Source: JAABSQ01 sp041642315 (GTDB taxonomy: Bacteria > Desulfobacterota > Desulfobacteria > Desulfobacterales > Desulfococcaceae). From it: a stretch of 29,437 nt of DNA. This document shows, one piece after another, positions 23,562 through 29,437 of the stretch. Made by a program: the position numbers and the translations under genes. The notes beneath the pieces were generated by a model. The model was not told the origin of the DNA, made no database searches, and saw nothing but the letters and a program-made list of their open reading frames with translations. Location: positions 1-29,437 of the forward strand of contig JBEPWQ010000013.1 of NCBI GenBank assembly GCA_041642315.1, in the 5' to 3' direction. Within the stretch, counting starts at the first letter, position 1. Every line of letters begins with the position of its first letter.

Positions 23562-23828
23562 ATGAAACCCAAAATAAAAATGTACGGTCTGTCTTCCTGC
23601 GCCCATTGCAAAGACATGAGAATGTATCTGAAAGAACGCGGTGTCGATTTTGAGTGGACCTATCTGGACCTGCTGACCGGGGATGAACGCAGCAATACCA
23701 TGCGGGAACTGAAAAAACACAATCCCGAATGTACCTTCCCGACCATTGTCATCGGAGATACGGTGATCGCCGGCTTTAAAAAGGACAAGATCGATGCATG
23801 TCTGGAGGACACCCCGGATCATCCGTAA
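23562..23828 (+). CDS. Glutaredoxin-family protein
   Basis: 88 residues with a thioredoxin fold: the CxxC active site in GLSSCAHCKDM (C14, C17), the cis-proline loop TFPTIVIGD, and the terminal GFKKDKI segment that contacts glutathione-like or protein thiols in NrdH/Grx-type proteins. ATG 23562 follows an AGAAGGAA sequence. It is cytoplasmic. It lies 124 bp before the second Fe-ADH in the same direction; whether they share a transcript is unclear. Reduction by thioredoxin reductase rather than glutathione is likely in this group, by general knowledge. Confidence 0.88.
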   Translation: MKPKIKMYGLSSCAHCKDMRMYLKERGVDFEWTYLDLLTGDERSNTMRELKKHNPECTFPTIVIGDTVIAGFKKDKIDACLEDTPDHP

Positions 23829-23952
23829 TTCCCAGGATCAGCAGCAGCTTTTCAGATTATTCCCTCATTCTTTCCCGTATAACCGGATGTCGGCCATTCC
23901 AACGGGCCGCAGTTGATTGAACCCGAATCCATCTAATAAAGGGGGATCCGCT

Positions 23953-25101
23953 ATGCCGATGTCAGTTCGCAAATTTTCCATTCCGGAAATATTTTTCGGC
24001 CGTGGCAGCCTGCAATACGTCGGAACCTGCGCCAGGCGTCTGGGAGCGGAAAAGATTTTTCTCGTCAGTGATCCGGGACTGGAAAAGGCAGGGTGGGTCG
24101 ACAAGGTATTCGACTTTCTGGAAACAGAAAAGCTGAGCTGGGTCTATTATTCCAATGTGGTGGCGAACCCGAGAGACCACCAGATTGAGGAGGGGGCCCG
24201 AATATATCTGGAAGAGGGGTGCGATGTGGTGGTGTCTCTGGGCGGCGGCAGCCCTATGGACGCCGCCAAAGGAATCGCGCTGGTAGCCAGCAACGGGGGA
24301 AAGGTGCACGATTATGAGGGGGCCAACCGTATTCACCGCCCGCTGCCGCCCATGGTTTTTATCCCCTCCACCGCCGGAAGCGGCTCGGATGTCTCGCAGT
24401 TTGCGATCATCAATGATGTTCAACGTCGGGTCAAAATGTCCATCATCAGCCGCACCCTGGTCCCCAACATTTCGATCATCGACCCCAATATTCTCACGAC
24501 CAAGAGCAAATCTCTGATCATCGCCGCCGCCATCGACGCCATTGCTCATGCAGCGGAGTCATATGTTTCTAAAATAGCCTCCCCGTTCACCGAGGTTCAT
24601 TCCCTCAAGAGCATCGATATCATCATCAAATATCTCCCGGTCGCTCTGAAAACCAAGGGAATCGATGCTCTGGAAAAATTGAGCGTCGCCAGCACCTCCG
24701 CCGGAATGGCCTTCAGCAACGCCAGCCTCGGCATGGACCATGCGCTGGCCCATTCTCTGGGCGGGATGCTGGATGTAGTCCACGGGTTGATTCACCCGGT
24801 ACTGCTTCCTCATGTCCTGCGATTCAACCTGCCGGCCTGCCCTGCCAAAGTGGCCGATATCGGTGAAATCGTTCTGGGAAAGCGGTTTTCATCCGATGAG
24901 AAGACCGCCCTGGCCGGCATTGAAAGACTTGAAGAATTCTCCCATGAGCTCAAGGTCTCCACTCGGCTTCGGGATATCATTTCGGACCACGCCAACCTTC
25001 CCAAGGTTTGCAAGATGGCGGCCAATGATTCCTGCCTGCTGACCAATCCCCGGCCGGCCACCTGGGAAGAAATGCTTCATCTGTGCGAGGAGGCCTGGTG
25101 A
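23953..25101 (+). CDS. Second iron-containing alcohol dehydrogenase
   Basis: 382 residues, with SLGGGSPMDAAKGIA as nucleotide-binding motif and metal ligands Asp195 and His199 (AIDAIAHAAESYV), His263 (DHALAHSLGGML) and His277 (VHGLIHPVLLPH). It is clearly related to, but well diverged from, the other Fe-ADH of the window, and is not a recent duplicate. The frame is open from TTG 23917, but ATG 23953 follows AAAGGGGG and matches the family start. Its stop TGA overlaps the start of the histidine kinase gene by one base (TGATG), so enzyme and sensor are translated together. An alcohol or aldehyde related to its substrate may be the signal, which is inference. Confidence 0.93.
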   Translation: MPMSVRKFSIPEIFFGRGSLQYVGTCARRLGAEKIFLVSDPGLEKAGWVDKVFDFLETEKLSWVYYSNVVANPRDHQIEEGARIYLEEGCDVVVSLGGGSPMDAAKGIALVASNGGKVHDYEGANRIHRPLPPMVFIPSTAGSGSDVSQFAIINDVQRRVKMSIISRTLVPNISIIDPNILTTKSKSLIIAAAIDAIAHAAESYVSKIASPFTEVHSLKSIDIIIKYLPVALKTKGIDALEKLSVASTSAGMAFSNASLGMDHALAHSLGGMLDVVHGLIHPVLLPHVLRFNLPACPAKVADIGEIVLGKRFSSDEKTALAGIERLEEFSHELKVSTRLRDIISDHANLPKVCKMAANDSCLLTNPRPATWEEMLHLCEEAW

Positions 25102-26303
25102 TGAAGATAGGAACCCGTCTGGAAGACCTGATCGGTCTTGAAGACACCAAGCTGGGCTTTTTCAAGGAGGTCCAGATCAAAATGAGAGAGCTTCAGGAGA
25201 GCAACCTGAAGCTGGAAGAAAAACGGCAGCAGATTCAGGCGATTCTGGACGGCATCACCGATGTCATGGCGGTCACCTCACTCGATTACCGAATTCAATC
25301 CGTCAATGACGTGTTTTATAAAACCTTTCCTCACCCCAGCCCCCAGGACGAATTCTGTTATCGGGTATTCCGCGCTCGAGAGGCCCCCTGCTCTCCCTGC
25401 CCACTGGCCGACGCCCTGGAGACGAATCATGTCTGCCGGCAGATGCACATCTATCATCTCAAGGGCCGGAATCGGCAGTTTGAGATCACCGCATCCCCTT
25501 TACGGGACCAGCGAGGCAAGCCCGAGCACATTCTTTTGCTTAAAAGAGACGTTACCGTCGAAAAGGAATATCAGGCCAAATATTACCACGCCGAAAAGAT
25601 GGCCACGATCGGTCTTCTGGCCGCCGGAGTGGCCCATGAAATCAACAATCCGCTCACGGCTATCTGCGGTTTTGCAGAGGGAATCAAGCGCCGTCTGCCC
25701 AAACTGGAAGAACGCCTCCGGGAATCTCAAAACGACCATAAACTGACCAAAGATCTTCAGGAATATGCCGAAACCATTATCGCTGAGGGAAATCGATGCC
25801 GGGACATCGTCCAGAATCTGCTGACTTTCAGCCCCCGGTGGAACGCCTCCCTCTCTTCGCTGGATCTCAATTTTTTGGTTGTGGATGTCCTCAAGATTCT
25901 GGAGCATCATCTAAAAAAAAAACTGCCCAACGCCATCTGCCTGGATCTGGATCCAGCCCTTCCCCGGCCCATGGGGATCGCCGCAGAACTGAAGCAGGTA
26001 GTTCTGAATTTGGTCATCAATGCCCTGGAAGCCATTCAAGATCAGGGAAAAATCACTCTCAAAACCTACCCCCAAGGAAACCGATGGATCGTTCTCAGCG
26101 TCAAAGATACAGGCTACGGTATTCCCAAGGAAAATCTGGACAAACTCTTTGAGCCTTTTTTTACCACAAAACCGGTGGGCAAAGGAATCGGCATCGGCTT
26201 GTCCACATGCTACAATATCATTCGTCAGCACAACGGTGAAATACAGGTGGAAAGCAGTGCCGGAGAGGGCGCCGTCTTCAAGGTAAAATTGCCCAGGCCA
26301 TGA
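25101..26303 (+). CDS. Cytoplasmic PAS-domain sensor histidine kinase
   Basis: 400 residues with no membrane segment. A coiled coil (about 25-50, VQIKMRELQESNLKLEEKRQ) leads into a PAS domain (about 50-165), then HisKA with phospho-acceptor His179 in AAGVAHEINNPLTAI, and a HATPase_c with N-box LNLVINALEAI, DTGYGIP, FEPFFTTKPVGKGIGIGLS. The PAS domain carries four cysteines, CYRVFRAREAPCSPCP and a later HVCRQ, a pattern that could hold a metal or act as a redox switch. The start ATG 25101 overlaps the ADH stop, and GAGGAGG lies upstream. The frame is open from 25083 but that start lacks support. It is followed after 27 bp by its NtrC-type partner. Confidence 0.93.
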   Translation: MKIGTRLEDLIGLEDTKLGFFKEVQIKMRELQESNLKLEEKRQQIQAILDGITDVMAVTSLDYRIQSVNDVFYKTFPHPSPQDEFCYRVFRAREAPCSPCPLADALETNHVCRQMHIYHLKGRNRQFEITASPLRDQRGKPEHILLLKRDVTVEKEYQAKYYHAEKMATIGLLAAGVAHEINNPLTAICGFAEGIKRRLPKLEERLRESQNDHKLTKDLQEYAETIIAEGNRCRDIVQNLLTFSPRWNASLSSLDLNFLVVDVLKILEHHLKKKLPNAICLDLDPALPRPMGIAAELKQVVLNLVINALEAIQDQGKITLKTYPQGNRWIVLSVKDTGYGIPKENLDKLFEPFFTTKPVGKGIGIGLSTCYNIIRQHNGEIQVESSAGEGAVFKVKLPRP

Positions 26304-26330
26304 TGCCTCAGCACGAAATCAAAAAGATCT

Positions 26331-27692
26331 ATGCAGCAAACAGAAGTCATTCAGATACTGGTTATAGATGACGAACAGTCGATTCGCAGACTGCTCGAAA
26401 TGGAGCTGACCTCGCCGAGAAGATTCGTCAAAACGGCTGGAAACGGCCGTGAAGCTTTTAAACTGCTGAACAAATGCCGGTTCGACGTCATCATTTTGGA
26501 CATTCAGCTGCCCGATGCCAACGGCCTGGACCTGATGGTCGAATTCCAGGATCTGGTGCCGGGGGTCGAGGTCATTTTAATCACCGGATACGGGGATATC
26601 GACAGCGCAGTCGAAGCCATGAAGATGAGCGCCTATGATTACATCACCAAACCTTTCAACCTGGACCGTTTGGAACTGGTGATTGAAAAGGCTTTTCAGC
26701 GGGTGTGTCTTCAGCGGGAAAACACACTGCTCCGCCACAAGCAGGGGGAGCAACCTTCCCATAAGCTCATCGGCAACTCCCCTTCCATTGAAGATGTCCG
26801 CTACCTGGTCGCCAAGGTCGCCCCGACCCATGTACCGGTACTCATTACCGGAGAAAGCGGAACCGGAAAGAATGTGGTATCCCGAAATCTGCACGCCCTG
26901 AGTCAGCGGGCCGCTCAGCCGCTGATCACCAAAAACTGCGGCACCCTTCAAAAAGAGCTGATACTGAGCGAACTCTTCGGATACCGAAAAGGCGCCTTTA
27001 CCGGGGCCGCCGATTCTCGGGAAGGACTCCTTGATCTGGCCCACAGAGGCACCCTGTTTCTGGATGAAATCGGAGAACTGCCCATGGATGTACAGGCCTC
27101 TCTGTTGCGGGTGCTCGAAAATCAGACCTATCGCCGGGTGGGCGGACAGGAGGAGCGCCAGGCGGATATCCGATTCATTTTCGCCACCAACCGAGTCCTC
27201 CAAAAGGAGGTCGAGACCGGTCGATTCAGCCAGGCCCTGTACCACCGGCTGAATGTCTTCAACATCGAACTGATGCCGCTGAGAGATCGCAAGGAAGACA
27301 TTCCCCTGCTGGTGGAATATTTTCGACAAAAATTGAGTATGGGCGGTTCTCCCTGCCGGATTTCAGCGAAAGCCATGCAATGCCTTCTGGCATATCACTG
27401 GCCGGGAAACATACGCGAGCTTCAAAATGTGATGGAACGAGGGATTATTCTGGCCGAAAACGGGCTGATCACCGAACGGGCTCTGCCACGGGAACTGGTG
27501 GAGGCGGTTCGTGAAAACCCCCAGGACACGCCTTTCCTCTCTCTGGCGGAGATGGAAAAACACCACATCCTTCGGGTGCTCAAGTATGTGAAAGGCAACC
27601 GGGCGAAAGCCTCCGAACTCTTGGGTATCGGGCGGAAGACCCTCTACCGCAAAATCAAAGAATATGATGAAAACGAACTCAGCCCACACTGA
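26331..27692 (+). CDS. NtrC-family sigma54-dependent response regulator
   Basis: 453 residues in three parts. A receiver domain (phospho-acceptor Asp57 in VIILDIQLPDANGLDL; DDE near the start; conserved Lys in YITKPF), a central AAA+ domain with Walker A GESGTGKN (174-181), the sigma54-contacting loop GAFTGA (221-226), and Walker B GTLFLDEIGELP, and a C-terminal Fis-type helix-turn-helix (NRAKASELLGIGRKTLYRKI). It should activate sigma54 promoters when phosphorylated by the preceding kinase. Likely targets are the neighbouring ADH, AOR or cofactor genes; one weak -24/-12 element lies in front of the first Fe-ADH. ATG 26331 has no strong ribosome-binding sequence (AAAAAGA). Confidence 0.95.
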   Translation: MQQTEVIQILVIDDEQSIRRLLEMELTSPRRFVKTAGNGREAFKLLNKCRFDVIILDIQLPDANGLDLMVEFQDLVPGVEVILITGYGDIDSAVEAMKMSAYDYITKPFNLDRLELVIEKAFQRVCLQRENTLLRHKQGEQPSHKLIGNSPSIEDVRYLVAKVAPTHVPVLITGESGTGKNVVSRNLHALSQRAAQPLITKNCGTLQKELILSELFGYRKGAFTGAADSREGLLDLAHRGTLFLDEIGELPMDVQASLLRVLENQTYRRVGGQEERQADIRFIFATNRVLQKEVETGRFSQALYHRLNVFNIELMPLRDRKEDIPLLVEYFRQKLSMGGSPCRISAKAMQCLLAYHWPGNIRELQNVMERGIILAENGLITERALPRELVEAVRENPQDTPFLSLAEMEKHHILRVLKYVKGNRAKASELLGIGRKTLYRKIKEYDENELSPH

Positions 27693-27719
27693 CAAGCACA
27701 TGACAGAACGAGGAATACC

Positions 27720-27953
27720 ATGACCGATTATATCGACATTAAATTATTTGCCAGCCTATCCGAAAAAACCCCGCAGCCTTCGGAGAAATACCCCATCGAA
27801 TCGGGCATGACTGTCCGGGAACTGATCGACCGCCTTGCGGTGCCGGAGAATGAAGCCAAGCTGATCTTCATCAACGGCCGCAAGGGCGAATTGACCTCGG
27901 TTCTAAAGGACGGGGATCGGGTCGGCATCTTTCCCCCGGTGGGAGGAGGATGA
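27720..27953 (+). CDS. MoaD/ThiS-family sulfur carrier protein
   Basis: 77 residues with a ubiquitin-like beta-grasp pattern and the C-terminal GG (FPPVGGG) that is adenylated and thiocarboxylated. It is more MoaD-like than ThiS-like (TVRELIDRL, KLIFINGRKGELTSVLKDGDRVGIFPPVGGG). Its stop overlaps the following E1-like gene (ATGA), so the two work as a pair. With an AOR gene 1 kb away, a role in the dithiolene sulfur of the tungstopterin cofactor is likely. ATG 27720 has GAGGAAT upstream. Confidence 0.92.
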   Translation: MTDYIDIKLFASLSEKTPQPSEKYPIESGMTVRELIDRLAVPENEAKLIFINGRKGELTSVLKDGDRVGIFPPVGGG

Positions 27954-28813
27954 TGAACCGGCACGAGCTGAACCGGGAACTGGAAGACCGGGCCCTTCCG
28001 CGAACTTTTCCGGATGGGACAACCTATGCGGCCGCAGATATTCGAACGGTGGAAGTGCTTTCAGGATTTTTCGGAATTTCAGGTCGAGAGGTGGAGATCG
28101 CAGCTCTGGAAAAGGAGATCATTCCGGAACGATACGCCCGGAATTTCAAGACCTTCAGTTTTAAGGATCAAACGGCGCTGCTCAAGGCAAAAGTCACGGT
28201 GGTAGGGCTGGGCGGCCTGGGCGGCGGGGTCACTGAAATTCTGGCCCGGGACGGGATCGGCCGATTGACGCTTGTTGACGGGGATCGGTTTGAAGAAAGC
28301 AATCTGAACCGGCAGTTCCTCAGCACCCGGGATCTCCTCGATACCCTGAAAGCAGAGGCTGCAGCCCATCGGGTGGCCCGTGTAAACCCATCTGTAGGGG
28401 TCACCGCCCATCCCGTTTTCATGAATGCCGAAAACGGACCCGACCTGATGGCGGGATCCGATGTGGTGATCGACTGCCTCGATAACATCAAAACCCGACT
28501 GCTGGTGGAGCGGGCCTGCAAGCATTCCGGCATTCCGCTGGTATCGGCGGCTATCGCAGGGGTGGCGGGCCATGTCACCACCATCTTCCCGGAAGATACA
28601 GGGTTACGCCTGATCTACGGAGATGTAGAGGATATGGAAGCCAAAGGCGCCGAGTCGACCCTGGGCACCCTTCCCCACGGCATCACCATCCTCTCGGCCC
28701 TGGAGTGCGCCGAGGCGGTCAAAATCATTACCGGCCGGGGCAAACCACTCCGCAACCGGCTGCTTCTCATGGATATCGCCGATTATACCTTTCAGGTTCT
28801 GGACCTGACCTGA
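27950..28813 (+). CDS. ThiF/MoeB/HesA-family E1-like adenylyltransferase
   Basis: 287 residues. After about 60 residues without known motif comes PERYARNFKTFSFKDQTALL, then the ATP site VTVVGLGGLGGGVTEILARD, DGDRFEESNLNRQFL, and VVIDCLDNIKTR, all typical of E1-like enzymes that adenylate the C-terminal glycine of MoaD/ThiS. The two CxxC zinc pairs of MoeB/ThiF are missing: the region LIYGDVEDMEAKGAESTLGT has no cysteine. The start is ATG 27950, or 27953; GGGAGGAGG lies upstream. Partner of the preceding carrier; HesA-type E1 genes commonly accompany AOR-family oxidoreductases, and one is present here. Confidence 0.9.
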   Translation: MMNRHELNRELEDRALPRTFPDGTTYAAADIRTVEVLSGFFGISGREVEIAALEKEIIPERYARNFKTFSFKDQTALLKAKVTVVGLGGLGGGVTEILARDGIGRLTLVDGDRFEESNLNRQFLSTRDLLDTLKAEAAAHRVARVNPSVGVTAHPVFMNAENGPDLMAGSDVVIDCLDNIKTRLLVERACKHSGIPLVSAAIAGVAGHVTTIFPEDTGLRLIYGDVEDMEAKGAESTLGTLPHGITILSALECAEAVKIITGRGKPLRNRLLLMDIADYTFQVLDLT

Positions 28814-28880
28814 CCCCATTTCGGAGGATTCAAAACCATCCGAATTCCGCCCGAGGTGACAAAACCGGGCATAAAATAAA

Positions 28881-28917
28881 AAAACGGGAATGCGGCACAA
28901 GACCGTCTCCCCGTTTT
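28881..28917. terminator. Bidirectional terminator between the E1-like gene and AOR
   Basis: Perfect 8-bp arms AAAACGGG / CCCGTTTT around a 21-nt loop, followed on the plus strand by ATTTTTC and on the minus strand by a T-run and TATTTTAT. It lies between convergent genes and fits both. Confidence 0.75.
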
Positions 28918-28939
28918 ATTTTTCAGGATTAAACCCCTG

Positions 28940-29437
28940 CTACCAGTTGAACACCGTGTCGAGCTGTTCGTCAGGGATATCGAAGACCACGTTGTGCGGG
29001 GAAATCGTTTCTCTTCTGAAAAAGCGCGGCAGCCGATCATCTTCGGCGGTAAACCCGGCTTTCTTATTGAAATCCCGCTCCATGGAAAGAATCTTCTTGC
29101 CCAGGTCCACCACGTCGTCCCCGGTCATATTCATATCATACATGCCGTTGATGGATTCGACCATGGCATCGAAGGTTTCGCTCTGGTCCAGAATGGCGAA
29201 GGCGATAAACAGGCAGTAGCCGGTGGCGTCCAGGGCCGCCGTCGCGATCTGAAGGTTTCTGGAAAGCTCGATCTGACCCTCGTTGCTCAGCGGATCCACG
29301 TCGCCGCCGACCTTGAGGATATTGGTGGCGATGGCATACCCTGCGGTGTGGTCCGCGCCCATCGGGGAAGTAGCGTAGGTGACACCGATCCCCTTGACCG
29401 CCCGCGGATCATAGGCCGGAAGCGCCTGGTTCTTGAC
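28940..29437 (-). CDS. Aldehyde ferredoxin oxidoreductase-family protein, C-terminal part (cut by window edge)
   Basis: The reading frame is open from the right edge (29437) to the stop at 28940, about 165 residues. Visible are NQALPAYDPRAVKGIGVTYA, TSPMGADHTAGYAIATNIL, DATGYCLFIAFAILDQ, GDDVVDLGKKILSMERDFNK, LPRFF and the ending PHNVVFDIPDEQLDTVFNW, all typical of the C-terminal domains of AOR-family tungstopterin enzymes. These oxidise aldehydes to acids (or reduce acids) with ferredoxin. The N-terminal cofactor domain and the cluster cysteines are outside the window. Subfamily (AOR, benzoyl-CoA-reductase-linked or other) cannot be settled from this part. Confidence 0.92.
   Translation of the reverse strand, partial: VKNQALPAYDPRAVKGIGVTYATSPMGADHTAGYAIATNILKVGGDVDPLSNEGQIELSRNLQIATAALDATGYCLFIAFAILDQSETFDAMVESINGMYDMNMTGDDVVDLGKKILSMERDFNKKAGFTAEDDRLPRFFRRETISPHNVVFDIPDEQLDTVFNW

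Noticed and set aside
1..29437. CRISPR arrays, phage genes or a genomic island
   Set aside because: No regularly spaced repeats, integrase, att-like direct repeats or shift in base composition were seen.

Overview
This window looks like the chromosome of a dissimilatory sulfate-reducing bacterium of the Desulfobacterota, most like the Desulfobacteraceae/Desulfosarcina group of complete oxidisers. The call rests on an intact dsrA-dsrB-dsrD-dsrN operon of sulfate-reducer type (DsrB and DsrD can be followed motif by motif against Desulfovibrio-type proteins), on EtfBA with a membrane Fe-S EMO-type oxidoreductase, and on fatty-acid activation and acyl-CoA dehydrogenase genes, two Fe-dependent alcohol dehydrogenases and an AOR-type tungsten enzyme. 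Base composition is moderately GC-rich and even. I see no transposase, integrase, phage gene, rRNA, tRNA or CRISPR array.

Layout. (1) 1-3.4 kb, plus strand: tatC, a YcaO-domain protein overlapping it, and a PrmA-like methyltransferase, apparently one operon whose start lies left of the window. (2) 3.5-8.8 kb, minus strand: a TPR protein, then dsrA, dsrB, dsrD and dsrN (siroheme amidase, CbiA-like). A near-consensus sigma70 promoter sits 190 bp upstream of dsrA and is abutted by a 73-bp structured inverted repeat. (3) 8.9-11.0 kb: a DapA-family synthase with its own consensus promoter, and a convergent YkgJ-type Cys-cluster protein. (4) 11.2-20.3 kb: a fatty-acid oxidation block. etfB-etfA and EMO run left; a long-chain acyl-CoA ligase runs right; a TetR/FadR-like repressor and an acyl-CoA dehydrogenase run left. 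Palindromes of the TGAATGA-N4-TCATTCA type lie at the EMO promoter and at the tetR promoter, so the block reads as one self-regulated regulon. (5) 20.5-23.2 kb: a secreted PpiC/SurA-type prolyl isomerase and a first Fe-ADH. (6) 23.5-28.8 kb, plus strand: glutaredoxin, a second Fe-ADH, a PAS histidine kinase, a sigma54-dependent NtrC-type regulator, a MoaD/ThiS carrier and a ThiF/HesA-like E1 enzyme. (7) 28.9 kb to the edge, minus strand: the C-terminal end of an aldehyde ferredoxin oxidoreductase.

How it fits together. Fatty acids are activated by the ligase and oxidised by the acyl-CoA dehydrogenase; electrons pass through EtfAB to the membrane EMO and the menaquinone pool, and finally to sulfite reduction by DsrAB. 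Region 6-7 suggests a second input, alcohol to aldehyde (Fe-ADH) to acid (AOR), with tungstopterin sulfur chemistry (MoaD/E1) and a two-component sigma54 switch encoded alongside. The least explained parts are the YcaO/PrmA-like pair, the structured elements in non-coding DNA (8032-8104 and 11271-11446), and an EMO whose first CCG domain has lost its cysteines.
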